In this document: positions 46,730 through 56,234 of the stretch, piece by piece
Position numbering within the stretch: the stretch's first letter is position 1
Layout of the letters: every line of letters begins with the position of its first letter
Assembly (NCBI GenBank): GCA_029204225.1
Contig: CM055102.1
Span: 21,630,182-21,694,181 of the forward strand
Source of the DNA: Diphasiastrum complanatum
Taxonomy: Eukaryota > Streptophyta > Lycopodiopsida > Lycopodiales > Lycopodiaceae
DNA: 64,000 bases
Direction of reading: 5' to 3'
Notes under the pieces: model-generated
What the model saw: only the letters and a program-made list of their open reading frames with translations
Database searches by the model: none
Told to the model about the DNA's origin: nothing
Made by a program: the position numbers and the translations under genes

Positions 46730-48085
46730 TGTGGATCCTGAAGTTTTTTTATTTTCATATTTAACATATCGTTAAATCTGAGATGGTGCTCCTGAAAGCT
46801 TTAGACCAGGGTCAAGTGGAAAGTGGCTTGATTTGTAGTTGGCCATTCCATACTTTTTCAGTACGTTGGAGAGATATCTCTGTTGATTGATAAAAATCAG
46901 TTTGCTGGATCAAATTCGAAAAATTTCGATTCTAAGACAACAATGGGCTGGACCCATAGCAGTCATTTTGTACTCTTGAGCCAGCATGCATTTTGTTTCC
47001 TTCATCAGATTCAGGTTGTTAATAAATAATAGTGTATCATCTACGTCAAGGGTGATGATAATGAAGAACATAGAAACAAACTTGAAATAAACATTCGAGT
47101 CTGCCGAGTTTGGAATAAAACCATTCTTGATAAAAAAAATGCATTGATCTTCTGGAACCAGGCTCTTGGTGACTGTTTTAGCCCATAGAGAGCCTTGTGG
47201 ATTTTGCACACAAGGTGTTGGTTGCCTTTTAAATCATATCATATATTTTCTCTTCAATAGTTCCATTGAGAAAAGCAGTCTGGACATCCATTTGGTGGAC
47301 TTTGAGATCTGCTGCAGCTGCAAAGGAGAGTTGTAGTTGAATCGAAGCATGTTTAACGACAAGACTGAAGGTCTCCAAATAATCAATATCTGGAATCTGG
47401 GAGAAGCCTTTGGCAACAAGCTTGGCTTTATATCGATTGAGTCTTCCTTCAGCATCATACTTCGCACTGAATATCTATTTGCATGGAATCGGATCTCGAA
47501 TCTTTGGTAGCTTATAATAGTCCATGTTCGATTCTCAAGTAGAGAATCAAATTCGGTGTCCATTGCAGCTTTCCACTGGTCAGCATCAGAAGTAGTTCTT
47601 CCTTTCAGCTACACCATTGGACTATGGTGAATAGCTTGTCGTGTACTGGTGATTTGGTCTTGCAGAATTCCTTAAACTATGTAGAGATGAACTCTTCTCC
47701 TCCATCTGTGTGTAGAGCTTCATTCTTCCTCTGGGTTTGATTTTCAGCAGATGCTTTGAACTGTTTGAAGAACTTGAAAGCTTTGAATTTGTTCTTCATA
47801 AAGTAAGGAACAGTCCTTCAAGAGAAGTCATTGATGAAGGTTAGGAAATAGAGAGCTCCCTCTGTCGAAGCAATCTGCATTGGGCCACAAATGTCGCTAT
47901 TATGTACAAGATCAAGCAAACCTACAGAAGTATGAATTGAATTAGAAATAAAAGGACTTCTAGCATGCTTGTTGATAATAAAGCTTTCACATGGAGAAGT
48001 TGGTCTGCTTGTCGTAAAAACGGCATGTTGGCGAGCGCAGCAGAAGCTTGAGGATTTGAGCGGCGTGTAGGAACGGAAATACAAT
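46730..48085 (-). pseudogene. Copia integrase-RT fragment
   Basis: Minus strand: RPTSPCESFIINKHARSPFI, LVHNSDICGPMQIASTEGAL and YFLTFINDFS (integrase entry). Degraded core, then RT pieces MDTEFDSLLENRTWTIISYQ and QGSLWAKTVTKSLVPEDQCI, and IITLDVDDTLLFINNLNLMK, where the catalytic YVDD reads DVDD, ending LSNVLKKYGMANYKSSHFPL near 46820. Multiple frameshifts. Confidence 0.8.
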
Positions 48086-48089
48086 AGTT

Positions 48090-48850
48090 AGCAAAATAAT
48101 TATTCATGTAGAAGAAATCATACAGAATGCACAAATGAACGACGCAATAGTGAGACAAAAATTGCACTCTGATAAAAATCAACAGTGAGTACAATAGCTT
48201 GAAGAAATAACTTCAGCTTATTGAGCATGATAACGCTGGCTACAGATAACTCTGATTGAAAAAGAGTTTTTGATTAATTATGAAAATTAACAAAAATTAA
48301 CACTTACATAGCTTGAATCAGCTAATACATAGATTTACAAGTGTCGAAAAATATCTTACAAACTTTTAATGCTATTTATGTCAGTCTTTGCATATGTACA
48401 AAATTGGTAACCGCCAACCACCTTTGGGATATTTGTTTGTCCAACTGTTTTTAGGGTTACTCATAAGTTGGCGAAGTCGGTCAGCCAATGTAGAAAAAGC
48501 GAAAAAGAAAAAAGGCAAAAAAGGCGAAGGTGTCTTTAAAATGGTTTCTAAGGTACTTTGGCCACTTGGCCAGTGTGTCGCATTTTTTTGCTAAGGAGCA
48601 AAAAAGGCGAAAAAGGTGAAGGTGCCTTTTAAAATGGTTTCTAAGATATTCTGGCCACTTGGCCAGTGTGTCGCATTTTTTTCGCTAAGGAGCAAAAAAG
48701 ATGAAGGTGCCTTAAGAATGATTTCTAAGTCATAAGAAATCTCAAAAAGGAAAAATGTGAAGGCCCAAAAATATGTTGCCGGCCTTCGGCTTTTTCAAGA
48801 TACTCATTACTTAAACGATTTGTTTAAGACTGAGCATAAAAAATCTAACA
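48090..48850 (-). repeat. Copia LTR between coding fragments
   Basis: Begins TGTTAGATTTTTTATGCTCA on the minus strand and is homologous to 50105-50328 plus 55886-56234. Contains a tandem duplication of about 95 bp (48535-48720: GGTGCCTT...GGCCACTTGGCCAGTGTGTCGC, twice). Copia coding DNA lies on both sides. Confidence 0.68.
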
Positions 48851-50126
48851 CTACTGACAGAAGGTAGATCTTGCATTAGATTATGAGTCGACATTTGTTG
48901 AATACTATTGAAGTTAAGATGGCCTAGTCTGAAATGCCAAAGCATATCAGAAGTGGATGTATGAAGAGCTTGACTATTAGAAGAATAGCAGTGGCTTAGT
49001 TTGTAAAGGTAGCCACTTCTTCTTCCGAAAGCTATAACTTTCCAAGATTTGTTAAAAATGGTGCAGCCATCTATATCAAATTCGACTCTCTGACCTGAGT
49101 CAGTGATTCTGCTAACTGAGAGTAGAATTTTGGTCAGATTTGGAATGTGGAGGATGTTGGATAGCAATTTGACTTCAACTTTCTGAAATTTGACTATGAT
49201 TGTTCCTTCACCCTTGATAGAATGAGATGAGTTGTCTCCAAGTTGCACAATTCGAAAGTGGGTGAATGACTTGTAGTCCTTGAATCAATCTAGATAGTGA
49301 GTCATATATTGAGTTGCTCCAAATCCAAGTACCAAGAATCGATATCATGTTGTTCTTCGACCTTGGTCATGAAGGCTGATTCATCTTCCTCTTGTTGCTG
49401 GATTGAGTGATTGGCTGTAGCAGAATTTGCTTGTTGTTAATATTGTTTCTTCTTCTCGTTGTTGTACTTCAAAGTACAATAGTTCTTGATATCATGGCTA
49501 GTCATCTTATAGTATCTATAGAATAGTTTTTGCATTGGTTGGAATGATGAAGAGTTTGAATTTGATCCAGAATCAAAATTCGATCTAGATTGCATGTTGC
49601 TCTTCTTGTCAAGATAAGCTGGCTTTGTAGATATCTTAGATGTAAAATCTTGATTTCTATTTGAATACAGAGCTTGAGGATCCGATCATGAGCTTGAAGA
49701 GCATGCAGTTCCTTTGATCTTCTCTTGTAGAGACATAAAATTTACTCTTGATAGAGTGAGATGCTCCTGAGTCAAAATTGCCATGAAATAGGCTTCAAAT
49801 AGACTTGATAATAGAGTCATAATAGCATTAGAATCTTCTATGACTGAGCCAGTTACAATCATTTGCTCCATAAGGTTTTTGAAAGTGTTGAGATGACTCG
49901 AAATACTATTTGCATCAGACATTCTCAGAGTGAAGAATTTCTTCCTCAAATGAAGTTTGGAAGTCACATCCCTGATATTGTAGAGGATTGCTAGGATGTC
50001 CCAAGCATCCTTAGCAGTCTGAGCAACACATATATGGCTGATTTGTGTATCCTTGATATTGAGAGTAATCATGGCAAATGTTTTGTCATCTCCCAGTCTC
50101 CATATCAAATAAGCGCAATAGAACAA
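48851..50126 (-). pseudogene. Copia gag and pre-integrase fragment
   Basis: Minus strand gag 50126-49686: FAMITLNIKDTQISHICVAQ, TAKDAWDILAILYNIRDVTS, LHLRKKFFTLRMSDANSISS. A degenerate knuckle region follows, then protease-like and pre-integrase: VKLLSNILHIPNLTKILLSV, SDMLWHFRLGHLNFNSIQQM, ending at the 48850 LTR. Confidence 0.8.
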
Positions 50127-50328
50127 AACAATAGTGAGACAAAAATTGCACTATGAATATCAACAACGAGTACAATTGCTTGAAGTAATAACTTTAGCTT
50201 GTTCGTTGAGTGTGATAACGCTGACAACATAAAATCTTCTAGTAAGAAGATTGATTAGTGATCCCGCATTAAAATGCTATCTGCTATTTATTACAACCGC
50301 CTTTTAGCAATAAATGTATGTACAATAG
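50105..50328 (-). repeat. Copia 5' LTR, part 1 (split by insertion)
   Basis: Homologous to 48125-48250 (ACAATAGTGAGACAAAAATT, GTACAAT(A/T)GCTTGAAG). It is cut at 50328 by the 50329-55885 element and resumes at 55886. Confidence 0.7.
50324..50328. repeat. Target-site duplication AATAG (left)
   Basis: AATAG before the element, matched by AATAG at 55886-55890. Confidence 0.92.
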
Positions 50329-50975
50329 TGTGAAAATTGTCAACATTTCCTTGTCTAGTTTTAGGCCAAAATTGCTAAAAATGGCACATAGTTTAGGATC
50401 TGACTTTTCACACGTGTGAAACAGGTCTAGATATTTTTAGTAAGTGTATTTTTTCAGTATGAAGAAGTGTCAAACTTCAAGACCTTCGAAATGAGTCCAT
50501 TTTCATGTATTTTGGACATATATGCCAATTTTACCTATATAGGGCATATTTTAGGTAAGGAGGGTCTAGAGAGAGGAGAGAGAGTCATCTCTCTCAGCTA
50601 TATATAGCAGGTAGGCCGTGGAGAAACAGGTTGGAGCAGATCCATTGTATTCATTTGCTTAATGAGAGATTTTTCTATTGGGTTCTCCTTCCATTGTTGG
50701 CATTGTGTAGTGATTGAGTTCAAGCTTTGTGTGTATGATCTTAGGTGCTTTCCAAAAGTGGTAGGCTGATGTATTATGGACTGTATAATGTTATTTTTGG
50801 CCGCACTTGATGTTTATGGAAGTTTCCATTTGTGATAAATGCTTTTTGATCAAGTTCTTTGCATTCTAGGTAGCATAGAATGTGTTGCCAATTCCTAGCT
50901 TATGTAGTTTGGAGTGCAAGCATTCAAGCCAATGATCTTGGAGTTTAGATCCACTTAGGATCTGTATTTTTCACA
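50329..50975 (+). repeat. 5' LTR of the TR-GAG-like element
   Basis: TG...CA termini (TGTGAAAATT...TTTTTCACA). Contains a perfect 16-bp palindrome TTTCACACGTGTGAAA with an ACGTGT core (50406-50421) and a TATA box CTATATATAG (about 50597-50606). Confidence 0.97.
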
Positions 50976-50987
50976 TGGTATCAGAGC
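50976..50987 (+). other. Primer-binding site (tRNA-iMet)
   Basis: TGGTATCAGAGC immediately after the LTR. Confidence 0.95.
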
Positions 50988-52149
50988 TGGTTGGCTTCTA
51001 TTCATAGTAAGTATTCCATTTTTGGTGATATTTGGATGTTTGATCAAGTTCTAGCATGATTTTGCATTGCTTTGTTGATCAAATCTTACTAACCTTTGTT
51101 TTGTGAGTTGAACTTGTGGATCAAAAGCATATTTCAGGTCTATTGAAGATCAGAGGCTGAAAAGAAACTATTTTGGATCAGATCATAACACCTAATCATT
51201 TGTTGATTGTGAGGCTTGTGCATATTCAATACTAACAATGTTCTTTTCAATCCTATTGTTGACAATCTCCATTCTTGGATGAACACTCTCCTTAAGTGGA
51301 TGAAACTTCTCCTTAAGTGGATGACAAATGCTCTTTTGAGTGAGTTGTAATTCTCCTAAAGGCTGAGCAAAGCTCCCATTTGGATGAAAGATCCCCTTTT
51401 TTGGGTGAACATATTGTAAGCTCCATTGTGAAGAGCATATTGTAAAGATTGTCATCAATTTTGGCATAAATTTTGGTGTACTTTGTTGAGCATGTAAGTA
51501 ACTCTCCTTATGTAATTTGATTGGAGCATTTGCTGGAAGGTGTTAACCATTATGCAAGTGTGTTTTCAGGTTCTTAACAGGTTGAGGAACATTCTCATGT
51601 GAAGTGATCTTAGATCTACATCTAAACACCAAATTTTGACAAGATAGTGAAGCTAGTCTTGTGATTCACTAAGTGTGCTCATTCATTCACCTCTAAATAT
51701 TGTATTTATCACTTGCTGGAGTTTATAAACTTTTAGAAGTGTGGTTTACATGTGGTTTTACAGGTTGAATCAATATCTTAGTGTGGTGATCATATGTTGA
51801 TCAAGTTTGTTCATTACTAGGTAATTTTGGCATCCTAGTTTTGGGTATTTTCTAAGAATGCAAGTAACTCTTCACACCATAACTTGATTTGGTCACTTGC
51901 TGGAAAGTTTGAGAGCTTAAGCAAGAGTGTGTTCAGGTTGGTTTGAGTTTGTAATCCATTCTTAGTGTGTGCAAAGTGTTGCATGTGTTTCAATCTTCCT
52001 TTCTATGCTTGAAAGCCAAATAGTTTCAAGATAGAGGTCATTTAGGGTTCTAAATCTTTTAAGATCTTATCCTTCTTCATTTATTGAGAGAAAGGAGAGT
52101 GCTAGGTGCATTAGAACAGAGCCTAAGGACACAAGAAGATTTTAGCATC
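50988..52149 (+). repeat. 1.16-kb untranslated leader with three about 184-bp degenerate repeats
   Basis: TGCTGGA(A/G) landmarks at 51531, 51714 and 51898 give periods of 183 and 184. Each is followed by an AAG...GTGTG(G/T)TTTTCAGGTT-like block and upstream AAGTAACTCT. A small CTCCTTAAGTGGATGAA duplication is at about 51288-51322. No gene of its own. Confidence 0.72.
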
Positions 52150-53046
52150 ATGACATCCAATGGTGGAATCATGTTGGAAGCTAAAGAGAGGTTAAACTCT
52201 ACAAACTATTCAACTTGGAAAGTGAGGATGGAGTCTTTACTAGAGTTGAATGAGCTAATGGATATAGTTGTGGGAATTGAAGAAAGACCTCTAATTCTTC
52301 AAGAGCAACTAAATTTTGATAGAAGGGCTAAAAGAGCCTTACATATCATAAAGATGAATGTTACCAATGAACTTCTTAAAGAAGTTGGTAAATGTACTTC
52401 TTCAAGTGAAGCATGGAATGCTTTGAAGAAGATCTATGAGTCCAAATCCACATCTAGGGTTCTCACCCTAAGAAGGCAAATCTTCCAAAGTTGTCAAAGA
52501 GAGGGAGAGAGTGCACATTCATTTGTCTTGAAGGTTAAATCCTTGAATGATGATCTAGCATGCATAGATGAAAGCATAAAGGATGGGGAACTAGTTCAAG
52601 TCATGTTGAATGGTTTGCTTGATGAACATTCTAACCTTGTACAATGCTTTGCTATACAAAAGTCCTTGCCAAGTGTCAATGACTTGCAAGAGATCTTGGT
52701 GGCTGAAGAGCATAGGTTGCAAGCCAAAGGTGGTGGTGCATCAACACAAGGTGGAGATGAAGAAGCTCTTTTCACAAAGGGCAAGTTCAAAGGCAAGTGG
52801 TCCAAGCAAGGTAGTTTGGAGCATGGAAAGCATTCTTCTTCTTTGCAAAGTAGGAAGCAAGATAAGTCCAAGTTCAAATGTTTTTATTGTGGGATAAAAG
52901 GACATTTTGCAAATGAATGCCATAAGAAACAAAATGCTAGATCTAGGTTGAGATCTAATGTACTTCTTGGAGATGATAATTGTTGTGCTAACTTGGCAAG
53001 CTTTGGTGAATCTATGGTCAATTTTTTTGGATCCATTGGATCTTGA
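52150..53046 (+). CDS. gag: Gag polyprotein of the TR-GAG-like element
   Basis: 298 residues from the first ATG in the open frame (52150). The open frame extends 66 nt upstream but without an ATG. The Copia gag signature is LNSTNYSTWKVRMESLLELN near residues 17-36, followed by the UBN2-type helical region (SSEAWNALKKIYESKSTSRV, LKVKSLNDDLACIDESIKDG, LLDEHSNLVQ). A single CCHC zinc knuckle CFYCGIKGHFANEC is at about residues 244-257, for RNA packaging. Intact, no stops, consistent with recent activity. The last 89 nt overlap the next frame. Confidence 0.93.
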   Translation: MTSNGGIMLEAKERLNSTNYSTWKVRMESLLELNELMDIVVGIEERPLILQEQLNFDRRAKRALHIIKMNVTNELLKEVGKCTSSSEAWNALKKIYESKSTSRVLTLRRQIFQSCQREGESAHSFVLKVKSLNDDLACIDESIKDGELVQVMLNGLLDEHSNLVQCFAIQKSLPSVNDLQEILVAEEHRLQAKGGGASTQGGDEEALFTKGKFKGKWSKQGSLEHGKHSSSLQSRKQDKSKFKCFYCGIKGHFANECHKKQNARSRLRSNVLLGDDNCCANLASFGESMVNFFGSIGS

Positions 53047-55225
53047 AGATGCACTAGTGTTACCTACTAGTCATATGGAGTCATGTGGAGCTAAATTAGC
53101 ATCATGTTTGTACTCTTCTACTCATGGACTTCCAAGGCTTGGTGGTTCTTCAATGGTGCTAGATGGCAAGTGCAAAAATGGAAAAGGTAAGGAAAGAGCT
53201 AACTTCATCAATGGAGTTGATGAAGATTCTTCTTTGGAAGTGATTGTTGCTAATGACTTGTTTGTTCATATGGAAAAAGATGGAGATGCTAAGTGTCATT
53301 CTTTGCAAGAAGATGGTTGTTCTTCTAATTCTTTTCATATTGATGTATGTAATCATGTGGGAAAAGATGATGGTGCTTTGAGCATGCTTGAAGGAAATGG
53401 TTCTTTTACATCTTTTTGTGATAAAGTCATTTGTGCAACAAGTGGTGTCACATTTCTTCATAAAAAGAGTAGATCAAAGGTTTCTATCATGAGACTTGGT
53501 GAGGGAGATCACAAGTCAAAAGGAAGAGAAGTATGTGAAGTGTTCAAAGTAGGATGTACTTTGAATGATGTTTTTATGAACGATAGTGAGGAAGAATCAT
53601 TATCATATGACTCATTACCTAAATCATTGAGTAGAAGTTCATGTTTGAAAAGAGAGAGTACTTCAATCACTCTTATGTTGAAGGTACTAAGGATTCTTTT
53701 CTTGGCTTCTAATATTCAAGAGTCTTCTACTTCTTATGGTGCAACTATCAAGAGGGAGGTTTCTAACTTTTGTGGTGCTAGCATTAAGAGGGAGTCTTGT
53801 GAAGGAAAGGGCAATGGAAGAGTGGTTCTTGGGAAGATCCAAAGCATGGATCTAACATCTCTTCATCAACTCAAAGCATTCTATGATTGTGGTGGATTGT
53901 TCATTCATGGTCAAGATGGCAAAAGGTTGGTTGAAGAAGACTACATGGAGCAACTCAAGTGGCAACTTCTTCAAGGCAAGGGAGATATCATTGGTGAGCT
54001 TATTGAGGTTTGTTATGAACTCAAGAGGGCTGTTTTGATTATGTTTGATACTCATCTTCACCTACTCTACTTCATGTTAAATGGAAATGTTGGAATCTAT
54101 CTTTTGGTTTATGATGGTGGCATTGTTTTCACTAACTATAGTGAAGGGTCAAATTTGAGCATTGATGAGATCTTGTGGGATCTTAATCATGTGTTTGAGA
54201 GGGAGTATCTTCAGAGTTTCAGATCTGAAGATGTTCACATATGCAAGATCTTTGATGTCTTATTGGAAGATCAAGAGGTTGATCTTGGATTGCTTCATCA
54301 ACACCAAGAGACAAGTGGCAATTCGAAGCTAGTGAAAAGCATCAAAGAAGAGACAAATGGTCAAGGCATTTTGGATCTGTTTTTACAGGTTCTTGAAGGT
54401 TCAATTAAGGTCTTTGGAGCTGCAAGGAAGTGTCTTCTTACTCTACCTCACTTGCCTAATCTCATGTATGAACATTGTTATGTCAATGTGTTGAAATTGT
54501 CAAATTTCAATAAAACTAGTTCCATAGTTTTGCATCCTTTGGATCTTGGAGATGGAATAGTTATCATTGCTGGTTTGTATGATCAAGTACATGAATTCAT
54601 TCAGATCTTGAAAGGTATTGAAGTGGTCAATATGTTTTCTTTTGAACAAAGTTCAAGATCTAGTATTCTAGTGTTGGCAAATTGGCAACTTGTTGACATT
54701 GTAGGATCAAGCGTTGTGTGCAAATCTTGTGGAGGTACTTCAAGTATTTCAAGTTCAGGTTTTGGTCATTCAAATGGAGTAGGGAACACATCTTTTTGGC
54801 ATTCATTCACTCAAAGGCTTTCATGGATTGAAGATCTACAAAGGCAAGGTGGTGATGGAAGTTCATTCATGGAGATACATGTTGCATTCACTATATGTAT
54901 AGTGAAATGTGGAGGAGGCATGCAAACACTTGTTGATCACTTTCATTTACAACTTGTTTGCTGCTATTTTACAGAGAAACCAGAGATGGATACATGGAGG
55001 AATTCATTAATTGAGATTCTATGTTCTTTTACATGTACCATTTTTATGATTCTATGTAAAATTGATGTAAGAAATAGTGAAGCATCCTATATGGACACTA
55101 TTATCTATATCAATTATGTTGTGTCCTATTTTGTACATATTAGGATCCTTGAGAAGAGATCTATTCTGATGATGGAGATCATTCTTAAGTTGGAACAAAG
55201 TAGTGTTGTAAAACTAGCAAGTTAA
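52958..55225 (+). CDS. Unknown 755-residue protein (ORF2) of the TR-GAG-like element
   Basis: Long frame in +1 relation to gag, overlapping it by 89 nt. It starts MYFLEMIIVVLTWQ; an internal join at the T-run near 53022-53028 (before FLDPLDLEDALVLPTS) is an alternative entry by +1 shift. It ends KLAS-stop at 55225, three bases before the polypurine tract, so it fills the place of pol. I see no D-S/T-G protease, HHCC or DDE integrase, YVDD or RNase H motif. Features: Ser/Glu-rich N-terminal 230 residues; a repeat pair GATIKREVSNFCGASIKRES (about 264-283); hydrophobic stretches at about 357-387 and 686-702; CKSCGG at about 588. A 2.3-kb frame in AT-rich DNA is very unlikely by chance. Function unknown. 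Confidence 0.75.
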   Translation: MYFLEMIIVVLTWQALVNLWSIFLDPLDLEDALVLPTSHMESCGAKLASCLYSSTHGLPRLGGSSMVLDGKCKNGKGKERANFINGVDEDSSLEVIVANDLFVHMEKDGDAKCHSLQEDGCSSNSFHIDVCNHVGKDDGALSMLEGNGSFTSFCDKVICATSGVTFLHKKSRSKVSIMRLGEGDHKSKGREVCEVFKVGCTLNDVFMNDSEEESLSYDSLPKSLSRSSCLKRESTSITLMLKVLRILFLASNIQESSTSYGATIKREVSNFCGASIKRESCEGKGNGRVVLGKIQSMDLTSLHQLKAFYDCGGLFIHGQDGKRLVEEDYMEQLKWQLLQGKGDIIGELIEVCYELKRAVLIMFDTHLHLLYFMLNGNVGIYLLVYDGGIVFTNYSEGSNLSIDEILWDLNHVFEREYLQSFRSEDVHICKIFDVLLEDQEVDLGLLHQHQETSGNSKLVKSIKEETNGQGILDLFLQVLEGSIKVFGAARKCLLTLPHLPNLMYEHCYVNVLKLSNFNKTSSIVLHPLDLGDGIVIIAGLYDQVHEFIQILKGIEVVNMFSFEQSSRSSILVLANWQLVDIVGSSVVCKSCGGTSSISSSGFGHSNGVGNTSFWHSFTQRLSWIEDLQRQGGDGSSFMEIHVAFTICIVKCGGGMQTLVDHFHLQLVCCYFTEKPEMDTWRNSLIEILCSFTCTIFMILCKIDVRNSEASYMDTIIYINYVVSYFVHIRILEKRSILMMEIILKLEQSSVVKLAS

Positions 55226-55228
55226 GTT

Positions 55229-55238
55229 GAAGAGGGAG
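55229..55238 (+). other. Polypurine tract
   Basis: GAAGAGGGAG abutting the 3' LTR start; primes plus-strand DNA synthesis in LTR elements. Confidence 0.92.
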
Positions 55239-55885
55239 TGTGAAAATTGTCAACATTTCCTTGTCTAGTTTTAGGCCAAAATTGCTAAAAATGGCACATA
55301 GTTTAGGATCTGACTTTTCACACGTGTGAAACAGGTCTAGATATTTTTAGTAAGTGTATTTTTTCAGTATGAAGAAGTGTCAAACTTCAAGACCTTCGAA
55401 ATGAGTCCATTTTCATGTATTTTGGACATATATGCCAATTTTACCTCTATAGGGCATATTTTAGGTAAGGAGGGTCTAGAGAGAGGAGAGAGAGTCATCT
55501 CTCTCAGCTATATATAGCAGGTAGGCCGTGGAGAAACAGGTTGGAGCAGATCCATTGTATTCATTTGCTTAATGAGAGATTTTTCTATTGGGTTCTCCTT
55601 CCATTGTTGGCATTGTGTAGTGATTGAGTTCAAGCTTTGTGTGTATGATCTTAGGTGCTTTCCAAAAGTGGTAGGCTGATGTATTATGGACTGTATAATG
55701 CTATTTTTGGCCGCACTTGATGTTTATGGAAGTTTCCATTTGTGATAAATGCTTTTTGATCAAGTTCTTTGCATTCTAGGTAGCATAGAATGTGTTGCCA
55801 ATTCCTAGCTTATGTAGTTTGGAGTGCAAGCATTCAAGCCAATGATCTTGGAGTTTAGATCCACTTAGGATCTGTATTTTTCACA
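55239..55885 (+). repeat. 3' LTR of the TR-GAG-like element
   Basis: Offset exactly 4910 from the 5' LTR, two differences by eye; followed by the target duplication AATAG (55886-55890). Confidence 0.97.
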
Positions 55886-56234
55886 AATAGCTGGTGAACT
55901 GCCATAAAGACTTCTGCTAGTTTATTTGGATTGATTTTTTCCCAATGGAAAAAGTAGGTTGATGCTGAATTTGGTTGCTGAGAAGGTCGATTGAGTCGAC
56001 ACAATCGAATGACAGAGTTAGTATTGAAATGTCGATGTCGAGTAAGTCGAGTACTTCGATGTCGAGCAAGTCAAGTTTTGAACATATGTATATACATGAG
56101 AAGTCGAAGTTTGATGAAGTTGATGACTTCAATAAATTCGATGACTTCGATTGTTGATGGAGTCGAGTATTTAACAAGGTTTTTCAGGATGCTTGTAATT
56201 GAATGGTTTTGAGATTGAGCATCAAAATCCAACA
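55886..56234 (-). repeat. Copia 5' LTR, part 2, rich in GTCGA words
   Basis: Continuation of the LTR cut at 50328. It ends ATCCAACA at 56234 (TGTTGGAT on the minus strand), matching 46718. The stretch 55985-56165 repeats GTCGA/TCGATG pentamer-hexamer words; the short Ser/Lys/Asp-rich frames here are by-products. Confidence 0.65.

Larger units (their letters stand above)
50329..55885 (+). mobile_element. Intact young LTR retrotransposon with gag and an unknown second ORF (TR-GAG-like)
   Basis: A structurally complete 5557-bp element. The 647-bp LTRs (50329-50975, 55239-55885) are the same length and differ at two positions by eye (T/C near 50790 and A/C near 50546). The initiator-Met primer site directly follows the 5' LTR. 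The polypurine tract GAAGAGGGAG directly precedes the 3' LTR. The 5-bp duplication AATAG is exact. It encodes Copia-type gag (52150-53046) and then a 755-residue frame (52958-55225) with no protease, integrase, RT or RNase H motif. It must rely on another element's pol. Inserted in the LTR of a minus-strand Copia. Confidence 0.93.

Noticed and set aside
51192-51467. Minus-strand frame with repeated HPLKE words
   Set aside because: Antisense to the leader of the TR-GAG-like element and built on a small tandem duplication.
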